The notes under the pieces: model-generated | Database searches by the model: none | What the model was told of the DNA's origin: nothing | The model's input: only the letters and a program-made list of their open reading frames with translations | Shown here: positions 49,450-62,400 of the stretch, piece by piece | Numbering within the stretch: the first letter of the stretch is position 1 | How the letters are laid out: each line of letters opens with the position of its first letter | Translations under genes and position numbers: made by a program | DNA from: Malaya genurostris | Taxonomy: Eukaryota; Arthropoda; Insecta; Diptera; Culicidae | Direction: 5' to 3' | NCBI RefSeq assembly: GCF_030247185.1 | Contig: NC_080571.1 | Span: forward strand, 160,542,852 to 160,606,851 | Length of the DNA: 64,000 nucleotides

Positions 49450-50227
49450 TACAGCTGAACCTAAATCACTGTACAGCTGGCCAGCAATTGCTGCACCAGT
49501 CAGTGACGGAATGGGGCATTGATGTGGCGATTCTCTCGGATCCCTATCACATACCGGTAGATAACGGGAACTGGGTGTCGGACGAATCCAATACGGTGGC
49601 GATCTTGACGACTGGTCGATACCCAGTGCAAGAGGTGGTGAAAACACAAGCGGAGGGAGTAGCCATAGCTAAGGTAAACGGAGTTTACTATTGTAGCTGC
49701 TACGCTCCACCGAGATGGTCAATAGACCAGTTCACTCGGATGGTCGACATGTTGACCGCAGACCTGGTGGGTCGGAAGCCGGTGGTGATAGCCGGAGACT
49801 TCAACGCCAGATCACCGGTCTACTGGTGGAACGCACTGTATCGAGGGATGCGGCCTGCGTGGTTGCAAGTATGATGCCTATCGGTCTGATAGTGAAGGAA
49901 GACGCGGAGCGCTACAGCATGCGAGGAGACAGGAACGCCCGTAGGGCCTCCAAAGCCGCTTCTCTACGCAGATGGCAACAAGAGTGGGACAACTCAACCA
50001 AAGGCAGGTGGTCACATTGGCTCATACCTAGGGTCTCGAGTTGGTTAGATAGACCTCACGGAGAAATGAACTTCGGCCTGACGCAATTCCTCACATGCCA
50101 CGGGTGCTTCAGATGGTACCTCCACAGGTTCGGCCACGCGACATCCCCTGTATGTCCTGGCTGCCCAGACGAGATCGAGACGGCTGAACTTGTTCGCATG
50201 TTCCCGTTTCGCGGCTCAAAACAGTGA
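49440..50227 (+). pseudogene. R1-clade ORF2: endonuclease joined to C-terminal region
   Basis: ORF2 starts at ATG 49440, overlapping ORF1. The endonuclease is clear (N-L-N-H-C, S-D-P-Y, C-Y-A-P-P, G-D-F-N-A-R-S). After about 49850 the frame passes directly to sequence that in R1-type proteins lies after the RT: M-M-P-I-G-L-I-V-K-E-D, the L-T-Q-F-L-T-C-H-G-C-F block and C-P-G-C. All RT motifs are missing, about 2 kb less than expected. The RT-less copy needed help to insert, unless the deletion came later. Confidence 0.8.
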
Positions 50228-51406
50228 GCTACTGGATGCATGCGGCATGGACACCACACCGGAGAACCTGATCCAGAGAATGTGCCACTGCGTAGAGAAC
50301 TGGAACGCGGTGTCGACCGCGGCATCCCAAATTGCGGGCATATTGCAGCGGAAATGGAGTGCGGATCAACAACGGGCAGCCTCGACCGCTAGCCGAGTGC
50401 AACCGTAGCAGGCTCAAGAGGGATCAGCGAATAAACATCGGTCCGGGAGATCCTTCTTCGCCGGGAAGCTCTTCGTCGGAGTAGTCTAGATCTATCGCCG
50501 GGGACTAGACGAGTAGTACGTAAAACTTCTAGGATCATCGGGGCACCAGTGAACCGGAAGCTATCCTCCAACCGGAATCACTGGATCGACCCAGGCATCC
50601 TCTCGGTCGGGCGTTGACGGGTATCGAAAGCGTCGGTTTCGGGAGGGCTTCATTCGTCGGGGAACTCTCCGTCGGTGTAGGCTAGATCCTTCGGTGGGGG
50701 CTAGTCGAGTAGCCGCCACAACACCGATTCGAGTCGTCGAGGCGCCAGCGAACCGGAAGCCATGCTCCAACCGGAATCGCGGGACCGACCTCGGCACTCC
50801 ATCGGGTGTCCCGTGTGGTGTAAGAGACTCGGTGTCGGGAGATTCTCCTTCGCCGGGGAACTCTCCGTCGGAGTAGTCTAGATCCTTTGTCGGGGACTAG
50901 ACGAGTAAATCGTGGCGTAATACCACTAGGATCGTCAGGGCGCCAGTGAACCGTCACGCTCCAACCGGAATCATTGTATCGACTTAGGCATTCTTTCGGT
51001 CGGGTCGTAGATGCGTACCGTAAGCGTCGGTTCGGGAGGACTTCCCTCGTCGGGGAACCCTCCGTCGGTGTAGACTAGATCTTTTGGCGGAAACTAGTCG
51101 AGTAGTTCCACGGCGTAGCATCAGTTTTGGGTCGTCGAGGCTCCAGTGAACCAGAAGTTACCCTCCAGCCGGCATCACCGGACCGACCTCGTCATCCAAC
51201 TGGTCGATCTCCATTCTGCATAAATTTGGGGAGGGTGCTGTGAGCACCAATAGCCTTCCATCCCGAAGTAATACCTAGCGGTGGTGCCGGGGAGGTAGGG
51301 TTGGAGATCCTAGGTGTTTTAGTGGGTAGTTCCAATCAACAGTTGGGTAGTCCTGTGGAGAGTCCCACACTCCGTGCGTAAATGCATTTCACCTTGTAAA
51401 AAAGAA
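50228..51406 (+). repeat. R1-clade LINE 3' UTR with four ~197-bp tandem repeats
   Basis: The block ggggactagacgagta or a close variant recurs at about 50501, 50698, 50895 and 51090, spaced 195-197 bp, each in the context ccagtgaaccggaag...ccaaccggaatc and gtcggggaactctccgtcgg. Copies differ by many substitutions. The element ends ttgtaaaaaagaa before the target duplication. Confidence 0.85.
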
Positions 51407-52785
<1,379 letters not shown>

Positions 52786-52989
52786 ATTCGTCGGATGGTC
52801 AAATGTCGATGCACTGCCTACACACATCAGCGGGGTATCCAAGCCAGGCTGGAGTATGCGATGTATGTGCATCAACCAATCAATCAACGCAATGCGATAC
52901 AATCGATGTCTGACTAGCTTGAACGTTTTACCACCTTGGTAGGAAAACGTCACTACGCATACGTGCAGGGGCACGTATAGTTGAATCGA
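52786..52989 (-). other. ITS2
   Basis: About 200 bases between the 5.8S and 28S genes, with no conserved motif recognised. Short for an insect ITS2. Confidence 0.7.
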
Positions 52990-53148
52990 TAAATATAGGC
53001 ACTCAAAAATGTGTTCATCGTAACGTTATACGATGTGCGATATGCGTTCAACTTGTCGGTGTTCATGTGTCCTGCAGTTCACATTCTGACGCGCATTTAG
53101 CTGCGGTCTTCATCGATCCACGAGCCGAGTGATCCCCTGCCTAGGGTT
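52990..53148 (-). rRNA. 5.8S rRNA
   Basis: The minus strand begins AACCCTAGGCAGGGGATCAC and contains GATGAAGACCGCAGCTAAAT and TGAACTGCAGGACACATGAA, typical of mosquito 5.8S. About 159 nt, close to the normal length. No obvious deletion. Confidence 0.88.
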
Positions 53149-53502
53149 TTACAAGCTTACCGGATTCCCCGGTAGAACCATACAATAGCACAAAACACTG
53201 TTGTTGTGGGCATCCACGCGCACGGGCTCACGGTTGCACAATTAATGATACAACACCGCACTCCACAGTCGATCTGCGAGACCGAGTGAGCGAGTTGTAC
53301 TCTCTCTCTGTAGCACCGTATACGAGCACGCATTTCGCGCCCAATAGTAGGAAGAAAATAGAAACACACATGCGTGTAGCGTGACTTTCGTTCTCTCAAC
53401 ACAAACAATTTGTGCGTACGAGAGAGGTATGCGCACGTTCGCATCGGGCCGGGTCGATTGTATGATGGTTTTGTGTGTGTTGTTCACAACAAATCAATAC
53501 AG
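53149..53502 (-). other. ITS1
   Basis: About 350 bases between 18S and 5.8S. Contains short GT/CT-rich runs; no other feature recognised. Confidence 0.75.
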
Positions 53503-53550
<48 letters not shown>

Positions 53551-54435
53551 TCTTCCTCTAGTTAGTCTTACGACGGTCTACGAATTTCACCTCTCACGCC
53601 GTAATACTAATACCCCCAACTACTTCTGTTAATCATTACCTCTTGTGGGAAAAGCCAGCACCCGATAAAAGGCAACAGACGCCACAACAATACACATGAA
53701 CCAGACGGCCCGTGTGATCGCACACCCAGTCCTATAGTCGCAACAATCCAGTGACCTACTACCATCATTCGGAGTAGCACCCGTGTTGGACAACACTAAA
53801 CTTCGAACGTTTTAACCGCAACAATTTTAATATACGCTAGTGGAGCTGGTATTACCGCGGCTGCTGGCACCAGACTTGCCCTCCACTTGATCCTTGTTGA
53901 AGGATTTATGCTCAACTCAATCCAATTACAAACCTCTATCAAGAGACCTATATTGTTATTTCTCGTCACTACCTCCTCGTGCCGGGATTGGGTTAATTTA
54001 CGCGCCTGCTGCCTTCCTTGGATGTGGTAGCCATTTCTCAGGCTCCCTCTCCGGAATCGAACCCTGATTCCTCGTTAACCGTTGCCACCATGGTAGTCCT
54101 CTATACTGCCATCAATAGTTGAAAGGGCAGATATTTGAAAGATCCGTCGTCGGTGCGAGGCCATACGATCAACAAAATTATCCAGATTTCAACTTAAGCG
54201 TCACGGAGGACGATTGGTTTGACTAATAATTACACAGGTTCCGCGAGGTCCCTGCATTATGGCATGTATTAGCTCTAGATTTTCCACAGTTATCCAAGTA
54301 ACTAGTTAAATGATCTTGTAAATTATAGCTGTTATACTGAGCCTTATGCGGTTTCACATTAAATCTGTTTGTACTTGGACATGCATGGCTTAACCTTTGA
54401 GACAAGCGTACATTACTGGTAGGATCAACCAGAAT
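53503..54435 (-). rRNA. 18S rRNA, internally deleted copy
   Basis: The minus strand starts ATTCTGGTTGATCCTACC and ends with the universal 3' sequence (GTAGGTGAACCTGCGGAAGG, ATCATTA). Its length is about 930 instead of about 1,900-2,000. The 3' terminal 60 bases (up to about 53561) are joined straight to the middle of the gene (CGTCGTAAGAC, AGACCGTCGTAAGACTAACT region), so the central-to-3' half is missing, about 1 kb. The 5' end also differs from the plus-strand copy at 63926 and from the eukaryotic norm (AATGTACGCTT for AATATATGCTT). It cannot be functional. Confidence 0.88.
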
Positions 54436-54965
54436 TCGTCCGGGTCAGTCAGTCAGTGATGAGCCGTTAAATCTGGTATGAACTATGGTATGGCCGCCTT
54501 CGTTCAACACCGTTCTTTGGTAGCTATCAAATCACCGTCCTCCTTCCCCTTCTCGTGTCAAGAGAAAAAGTACGGCTTGAGATACGAAATCCCGTGCCAT
54601 TGAATTTCACCACAACATATTTCATTCGCACATTCGTGCTCGTATGAGACACTAGCCGTACCTTTATTGTACGCGGTGCTAGATGTCAAGCAAAAAAATC
54701 GAAAAAAGATTCCCATCATTGACGACCGACTACGGTTCGACCACTGCCCATGGTTGATGATGGTACACCAATCAGGACGAATCATAATACCTGCTACTGT
54801 CGTTAGCTATCGCATATAACGTGGTAGCCGTATAACATTCATCAGACACCTAAATCCTCTTCGCATTAGTCGGAGTCGGTTCGACAGAACACGCTTCCGT
54901 CTGTTTAACCAACCGATCGACCATTTACTTGTACCTCCTCCGACCAAACCATAGTGCACCACATC

Positions 54966-55190
54966 ATGGTTGGACTCGCTCATATAGTCATTATGCCTCA
55001 CTGTTCGTATCTGTCCAGCCAAACCGTAGTGTACAACATCATGGTCGGACTCGCTCATATAGCCATTATGCCTCTCTGTTCGAACCTGTCCAGCCAAACC
55101 GTAGTGTACCGCACCATGGTTGGTCCACACAAATGGCATGCACCCTCTGCGGACCAAATTGACCATACGCTCAAAATGCATTTTTTGGGC
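54966..55190. repeat. 75-bp tandem repeat, family 1 (left arm)
   Basis: Three units, atggttggactcgctcatat at 54966, 55041 and a diverged unit at 55116, spaced exactly 75 bp. The inverted counterpart lies near 63190-63420. A degenerate unit in opposite orientation lies near 56592-56690. Confidence 0.8.
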
Positions 55191-55398
55191 TCAAAAGTCA
55201 CGCATACGTTCCGAAATGTGGTCCCCCTATAGATAGATTGGTGGCCAAAACAGGCCAACTTTATCATAATTTGTAATAACGCGTCGGTCCACCGCAACCA
55301 GCGGAACCGTATACTACGGTACCGTCAGTGAGACAAGTATGCTTCGCATTGTGCGGCAGACCGACCGGAACGTAGAAGGCGATTTAGCTGACATGCCT

Positions 55399-55620
55399 AC
55401 TACAAGGGCCATTAATGGTACATCATATGGCAAACTGATGGGAACGTCTAAGGCAGGTATGGGGATGTATCCCACTACAAGGGCCATTCATGGTACATCA
55501 TATGGCAAACTGATGGGAACGTCTAAGGCAGGTATGGGGATGTATCCCACTACAAGGGCCATTTATGGTACATCATATGGCAAACTGATGGGAACATCTT
55601 AGACGAGTATGGTGATGTAT
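55399..55620. repeat. 75-bp tandem repeat, family 2 (left arm)
   Basis: Three units starting actacaagggccattmatgg at 55399, 55474 and 55549, period exactly 75 bp. The inverted counterpart is at about 62745-62960, where one unit has a 2-base insertion. Confidence 0.9.
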
Positions 55621-55645
55621 GGTAAAAAAAAACTTAAAAAAAAAT

Positions 55646-55684
55646 AAGCACGTCATCGAACGATCAAGACGTTCGAGACGTGCT
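55646..55684 (-). terminator. Spacer hairpin followed by T tract
   Basis: Agcacgtc...gacgtgct and cgaacg...cgttcg form a long stem with a 7-base loop. On the minus strand, the direction toward the left 18S, the stem is followed by a run of T. The right arm conserves it (about 62667-62710). It may be a promoter-proximal RNA polymerase I terminator (inference from position and form only). Confidence 0.4.
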
Positions 55685-55765
55685 ATACAGTCCTAGTACG
55701 ATACCTCCACTAGGTCATGTACTATCCACGGGACCGATAACCAGTGATATAGTGCGAAAAGTTTT

Positions 55766-56795
55766 ACAGACAGTACCACTGGTGGTACGTATAGTGTGTA
55801 AATGTTTTTGCAACCGGGTTACTTGACCAAGTTTCCATCTGTTGATCACATCGACCCACTGATGTAAAGTTCTGGGTCGTACATGTCGTAACAATTGTTA
55901 AGTGCACAAGTGGTTTAAGCTTGGTGGTTGGTTGAGAACGTATCTATGGCTAACGCCTAACAGCGATGCACATGCAGCGAACCGCTCCCGTATACGCGTC
56001 CGTAGTTATGTATACAGTGTTAACCGTTAACGCCTATCGATGCGTCGTAGACAGCGGACCGCCCATATACGTGTCCATGGTGATGGTTCGTACCGAGAGG
56101 CATTTTTTAAAATCGTTGTCACGGCTTACTATGGTAAACGAACGTAACGACATATGGTGCGTTCTGGTAGTTTTGCGACGTACTTTCACGACATCAAGTC
56201 CGTTTTGGAAAATCTGCGCACAAATTTTTTGCTCCATACAAATGTGACCAAGTTGCAACCGGTCAACCCGGTTTACGAAGCGTATGCCTCTCATGCTGCA
56301 GCCTTCCAGCATGTTACCCATGTACGAACTGGCACATATCCCGCACGGATAGACATTGCGCCTACGTTCGTAACTTATCACCTATCCCGCGTACTACGCT
56401 CACGTCAATTGCATTCGACAGAGCGGAGACGGCACTACTATATGTGAAACAGCTAGGTTTTGGAAAAAAATGCGGATGTTGACTGAACTAAATCAGTGGT
56501 TGGAATAACTAAAAAAGTGTTGGACTTAGCTAAGAAGAAAAAATTGGATAGGTTGTTGGAAAAGCTAACTGAAAATATGTAGGTTGTTGGAATTGCTAAC
56601 TACGGTTTGGAGGGACAGGTACGAACAGAGAGGCGAATAGCTATATGAGCGCTGGACTATGAAGTGGTGCACTACCGTGGCCCACTGCCAGATAGGTGGG
56701 AGCTCGGGTAAAATATTATCTCCCGGGCAACAATGAGATACCACCGTTGCTTCCAGCACACCATTAACGACTAAATTTTGTGTGGTGTTTATACG
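55766..56795. other. rDNA intergenic spacer
   Basis: No gene. Matches 44490-44890 in reverse complement. At about 56520-56600 short units of ttggaa and agctaac recur, and a degenerate copy of repeat family 1 lies at 56592-56690. It ends at the hAT element. Confidence 0.65.
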
Positions 56796-58471
56796 ATGGC
56801 ACCTACAACTAGAGCAGACCGCACAAAGCTGCAGCGGTCACTGACGGACATTGCGTCGTCATTGGTAGTAAGACAGGGCGATAAAGCTATCTGCCCGACA
56901 CAATCGCCATATCTTAGGCATCAATGTACAGTATGCCCTAGACGAGCAGGTGGTCATTGGTACCCTTGGTATGATCGAAATCAATGAAAGTCAAACGGCG
57001 GCGTTCTTAAAATCCAAAGTTATGGATACTTTTGCCGACTATGGGCTATCTCTTAAGAATATTTTTTCCGTGACATGCGACAATGGGGCTAATATGGTGG
57101 CAACGGTTAGAAAATTAAATAATGATTCGTACGTAATGCCTACAGAGCAGCAGGCTGATGGTACGAACATAGATGAGCTGGATGAGTCGGATGTGATAGA
57201 GGATGATCAACAGTGTGAACGAAACGTTACTCCTGAACTGGCCAATGAACTGTCCGAAAGGATTACTCTTGTGAGATGTGCCGTGCATACCTTACAGCTT
57301 GCAATACTGGATGTTGTTGATAAATCCGATGAGTCTATCCGAGCCATCACTGCTGTTGCTAGAAAATGTAAGCTGGTGAAGTACCGGTCAGAGTTTGAAA
57401 GCTACGATGCTTCATACCCACCCGTCTGGAGTAGGACACGATGGGGTGGTATATTCAAAATGATGGAACCGTTCGTACATCAAAAAAGGTTTTTTAACCA
57501 GTTGGCCGATAATTTTCCCGAACTTGACCTTTCCAACCAATGGTCGTACATTGAGCATTACTATGATACGTTTAAGCCGTTGTACATCTGCACAAAGCAA
57601 ATGCAAGAGAAGCACGTGTCGTTATCTGACTTCTATATGGCATGGCTGATGGCAACGAGTGAGGTACAGAAAGTTCGCGAAAACTCTTTCAGTCCCCATT
57701 TACTTCGGTCGTTGAACAATAGATTGAACGTTTTGCGCCAATTGAAGGTGGTCCAGATGGCATTATACCTGGATCCAAGGTTCAACTATCGAGGTTCTAA
57801 AATATTCACGGCTGAGGAAAAAGATAAAATTCAGCAATACATAGTCGATACATGGGAACGTATATGCCAACTGGGTAAAACACCGGCTAGTACAAGTAGA
57901 GAATCGTCTACCGATGATTTTGATCAGTCTCTTACGCAAATGTTTGGTGAATCCGTGAATCTTGGTTGCGAGACCGGGTTTCTTCAACAAGTTAAGTCTT
58001 TGGACCTAGAACCATGCCAAAAACATAACTACAACGTGTGGGACCATTGGTTGCGCCGTAAGATTACGCACCCAGAGATATATACAGTAGCAATGGTTGT
58101 ACTATCCACACCATCGAACCAAGTCTCTGTTGAACGGTCTTTCAGTGCCCTTGCCTTGGTTCTCTCTAATCAACGTACTGGCCTTGGGAAAGATACGTTG
58201 GAAAACATTAATTGGATGGGCCCAATCGACCCGGTTGACGATGATTCTCAGGAATGTATATGATACCGTTGATGCTCAACTGAATGTCGAATGAGACAAA
58301 TATTGTCGTCTATCACTGGCTCATCGCCGGGTGATAACTTTTGTTTACATTTTCATGAAATCAATTTCCAATGATACTGAAAGGTACTCCAATCCAATGA
58401 TACTTGTTATGATTCAATTAGCGACAATCGTCGTTGGGTGGACGATGATATATGTGTTGTCTCAATGTCTC
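56796..58471 (+). mobile_element. hAT transposon, copy 2
   Basis: Same element as 42160-44335 in the opposite orientation, in the same kind of spacer. The match includes about 230 bases of 3' non-coding sequence (58264-58471). It lacks about 405 bases present in copy 1 between positions 56889 and 56890, with ctgc at both sides of the lost segment. Terminal inverted repeats and an 8-bp duplication were not recognised. Confidence 0.75.
56950..58263 (+). pseudogene. hAT transposase, N-terminally deleted
   Basis: A 437-codon frame runs from the deletion to the stop. Visible hAT features are C-D-N-G-A-N-M (second Asp, about residue 44), S-R-T-R-W-G (about 166), and V-S-V-E-R-S-F-S-A-L (C-terminal dimerisation region, about 395). 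The region with the first catalytic Asp (K-I-D-S in copy 1) is lost, and about 15 residues are missing near the end (I-L-L-I-K-L-N in copy 1). The start is nominal. It is open for long yet catalytically incomplete. Confidence 0.85.
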
Positions 58472-58642
58472 AAAAAATTCGTTATCACAATGGCTCGAGT
58501 CATTTTTGCTAAGTGCCTGGTTATTTGTTTTTTTATACGCGCCAAGTATCTTCATCGTTATCATCGGTATCAAAGGTTTCGTTAAGTTCTTGCTGTCTCG
58601 CTATCTACCATCCGTGTGTCACGAAGCTGTGGTGTAAACAAG

Positions 58643-59437
58643 ATGGATAAAAAACGATGCGGCGAATGCAAACTGGATGTAAACGACATCGAACCGATGC
58701 GTTGCGGCTTCTGTGATGCTTACTTGCACATTAGCCAAAACTGTTGTGGCATAAACACTAGAGGTTTGCGAGATGCCTTTACCCAAGGCAAGCTTATTCT
58801 CTTGTGCACCGCTTGTAGAGAGGAGTTAAATGGTCGAAGCATTCGCACTTATATTGCTGAGACTCAAGTGCCAACCGTGTCGCCTGACTCGCATATCGAT
58901 TTGGTTCAATTACCTGCGCAAGTCCAACAGCTTTCTGAAGCAGTAATTGCTCTGAATAAAAAAATTGACGGCATGTCGTCTTCTCAGCCTAGATGGCCAG
59001 CACTAAACTCAACTACACCTAGGGGTGCAAAGCGTCGCCGGACTGAAGAAAATAATACTGTTCAAGCTCCGACCGATTGTGGTACCAATCAAATCGATTT
59101 AAGCGATCTGTCCGTACGTAATGTTACAAAAAACGCCGATAGGTTTTGGCTTTACCTCTCTGGTCTCAACCCGTTGATCACGGACGATGATGTACGAAAA
59201 ATTATTTCTCGCTGCTTGGGTGTAACTGAACCAATAGATCTGGTACGGCTAGTGTCAAAAGGACAGGATGTTACTAGCTTTTCGTTCATTTCTTTTAAAA
59301 TTGGATTGGAGCCTGGCTTAAAAACTAAAGCACTAGACCCATCATCTTGGTCCGTCGGAATCATGTTCCGGGAATTCGTGCATCTGTCAACAAACTCAGA
59401 TCGTCGGGTGCTTCCCACCAGTTCGGAGAGCTCCTAA
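58643..59437 (+). CDS. CR1/T1 ORF1 (PHD-like finger protein)
   Basis: ATG at 58643 starts a 264-residue protein. Residues 5-70 have a PHD-type Cys/His pattern (C-G-E-C, C-G-F-C, H-I-S-Q-N-C-C, C-x2-C-R-E-E-L). The next 70 residues include a likely coiled coil (L-P-A-Q-V-Q-Q-L-S-E-A-V). A conserved C-terminal domain follows (F-W-L-Y-L-S-G-L-N-P-L-I-T-D-D-D-V-R-K). This is the RNA-binding ORF1 type of CR1-clade LINEs. The other copy at 41397 is broken. ORF2 overlaps the last 91 bases. Confidence 0.85.
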   Translation: MDKKRCGECKLDVNDIEPMRCGFCDAYLHISQNCCGINTRGLRDAFTQGKLILLCTACREELNGRSIRTYIAETQVPTVSPDSHIDLVQLPAQVQQLSEAVIALNKKIDGMSSSQPRWPALNSTTPRGAKRRRTEENNTVQAPTDCGTNQIDLSDLSVRNVTKNADRFWLYLSGLNPLITDDDVRKIISRCLGVTEPIDLVRLVSKGQDVTSFSFISFKIGLEPGLKTKALDPSSWSVGIMFREFVHLSTNSDRRVLPTSSESS

Positions 59438-62400
59438 ATAAATCTATTTCCGTGCGCAGTACTGTGGACGGTGGAAACCTTCGGGTTTCCACCAGAGGCG
59501 AGTATTTTCCAGTTGATTTTTGTTTCACTACACTAAATGACCCTGCGTTGCAGCATGAGGAACGAGACGAGGCACAAATATGGGTGTACTACCAAAATGT
59601 TCGAGGCTTGAGGACAAAAATCGACGAGTTTTTCTTGACAACGGCTGACTGTAATTTTGACATTATCATTTTAACCGAGACTGGACTCGACGATCGTATC
59701 AACTCCCAGCAACTATTTGGGAACTCTTTCAACGTCTTCCGCTGCGACCGCAGCTCAGCAAATAGTAACAAATCAACATTTGGTGGCGTATTAATTGCCA
59801 TCTCTCAGAAATATGCCAGCTCTATCATCGAAACGCAGATTGGGCATTCTATTGAACAAGTGTGTGCATGTGCTACCGTGCAAGGAATCAAATTATTTCT
59901 GTGCGGTGTGTACATTCCTCCTGATAAAAGCAAAAATGTTGATTTTATAGATGCACACGTTTCGACAGTTTCTGAGCTGTGCAGTAAAGGTTCTGCTAAT
60001 GATATTGTTCTGGTATGCGGTGATTTCAACCAGCCCCGGATTGTGTGGAATAAACGGCCCGAGGATACCCATTTCATCTGTTCCTCTTTGTTACCCGTTG
60101 CAAGTACGGCGCTGATCGATGGAATGGATTATTTGAATCTTTGTCAAGCGAATCAACAAAGAAACCATCTCGGGCGATTACTCGATCTAATTTTTTGCTC
60201 TTCAGAGCGTCAATTAGTCGTTGATCGTAATGTTGCTCCTCTGTTACCCGTCGACCCGCATTATCCGCCTTTAGTTGTTTCGGTGCCAGTTGACTGTGTG
60301 AGCAATTCACGGCACTCGGAGCCTATTCATGAATCGAGGAGATTAAATTATCGAAAAACTAATTTTACTGCTTTACTAGAACATTTGCGGAATGTTGATT
60401 GGATATTTTTGCAAGAAACCGATAATGTTAATGAAATGGCAACGGCTTTCTGCGATGCGTTACTTCAATGGTTTAGCTCAAATTTACCTTTTACCAAACG
60501 GCCCATCAATCCTCCTTGGACCACAGGAAGACTTCGAGAGTTAAAACGGGTTCGTAATGCCTGGCAGCGTAAACATCGTCGTTGGCAAAGCTCTGAAACA
60601 CTACGAATGTTCAAAAGTTCCAGTGAAAACTATCGTAGATTGATCGCGGGGTTATACAAAGCCTACGTTATGCGGGTTCAAACCGATCTTCGCCGGAATC
60701 CAAAAAAATTCTGGAATTTTGCGAACTCCAAACGCAAATCTAGATCAGTTCCGTCATCTGTTTGTTACGATGGTGTTACATCCAAATCTACATTGGAGTC
60801 TTGCGACTTATTTGCAAAGTTCTTTGCTTCGGTATTTGCTGGAAATACTGCCTCCGACATCGAAGCTAAGGTTGCTGCGTTGGATGTTCCAGAGAACTTA
60901 GCATACATTGATACTTTTAATATCACTCCATATATGGTGGTTGCAGCGGCAAAAAAATTGAAACGATCATTCTCGGCGGGGCCAGATGGCATACCCGCTG
61001 CAGTCTACAGTCATTGTGCAACTGTTTTAGCCGAGCCTCTTTGCGTGATATTTAACAAATCATTTGAGCAAGGAATTTTCCCGGTGATTTGGAAGCAGTC
61101 TTATATGTTTCCTGTGTACAAAGCCGGTGATCGTAACACTGTAAGGAACTACCGTGGTATAAAAAATTTCTCGGCTGCTTCAAAGCTCTTAGAAATAATA
61201 GTGAGTAATGAGCTGTTCGCTCGTACAAAAAATTACATCTCCACTGATCAACACGGTTTTATGCCCGGGCCTTCTGTCAGCACTAATCTTCTGGATTTTA
61301 CCTCGACCTGTATTTCGCGTCTAGAGGAAAAAGTACAAATTGATGCCGTATACACGGATCTGAAAGCGGCGTTCGACCGAATTGATCACCGAATTCTTTT
61401 GTACAAGATATCGCGTCTCGGAGCAACACATAAGTTCATTGACTGGCTATGCTCTTACTTGAGTGGTAGAGTCTTACGAGTCAAGTTAGATTCCTGTGTG
61501 TCATCTTCATTCACGAACATATCTGGTGTACCTCAAGGCAGGAACATGGGTCCACTTCTGTTCTCGCTGTTTTTTAATGACGCTATTTTGATGCTCAGTG
61601 GAGGCTGCAAATTAGTCTACGCCGACGATTTGAAACTATACCTTGAGATACGCTCTATTGACGACTGCATCCGTCTTCAAAAGCTTCTGGACGAATTCGT
61701 TACCTGGTTTCGAAGGAACTGGCTTATAGTCAGCATTGCAAAATGTCAGGTCATAACATTCCACCGAATATTGAATCCATTACATTTCGACTATAAAATT
61801 GACGGACAAACGCTTAAAAGAGTTGATCGTGTTAATGACCTTGGTGTTTTGTTGGATTCTAAACTTACTTTTAATATGCATCGTTCTGCACTAATTACAA
61901 AAGCGACTCGACAATTAGGTTTTATCGCTAAAATCGGACGGGATTTTAAAGATCCTCACTGTTTGAAGGCGTTATATTGCTCGCTAGTTCGGCCTATACT
62001 CGAAAATGCTAGCATAGTTTGGAGTCCGTATCAGCTAGCTTGGAGTTTACGAATTGAACGCGTGCAGAAAAGATTTGTTCGACTTGCTCTAAGAAACCTT
62101 CCCTGGCAACATCCGCATGATCTTCCACCGTATCCCGATCGCTGTCGTCTGATTGGTCTGGACTCACTGGATCGGCGCAGAAAAATTCAGCAAGCAATTT
62201 TTGTTGCAAAAATACTCAACGGCGATATTGATTCTCCGAAGCTCTTATCTAGTCTTGACTTCCGTGCTTCACAACGATCGCTACGTTCTACTGGTTCACT
62301 TCAACCGAGATTTCACCGAACGACGTTTGGATTCTATGAACCGATAACAGCATGCATCAGAACATTTGGGACTGTTGAACACCTCTTCGATTTCGGCGAA

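Larger units (their letters stand above)
47401..51406 (+). mobile_element. R1-clade LINE in 28S rDNA, antisense, RT deleted
   Basis: It interrupts the 28S gene. Both sides carry the 14-bp target duplication acagcaccagttct (47387-47400 and 51407-51420), and 28S sequence reads on without loss across it. The LINE is on the plus strand while the rRNA gene is on the minus strand. It has a 5' UTR of about 630 bp, ORF1 with CCHC fingers, an R1-type endonuclease, the C-terminal part of ORF2 and a long repeat-rich 3' UTR ending in an A-rich tail. The RT is deleted between about 49850 and 49880. Confidence 0.85.
54436..55765 (-). other. External spacer, left inverted arm
   Basis: This region upstream of the left 18S is the reverse complement of 62560-63925 with scattered differences. 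It includes two tandem-repeat families (54966-55190, 55399-55620) and a hairpin. It probably holds the 5' external transcribed spacer and the RNA polymerase I promoter, but I cannot place the start site. Confidence 0.8.
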
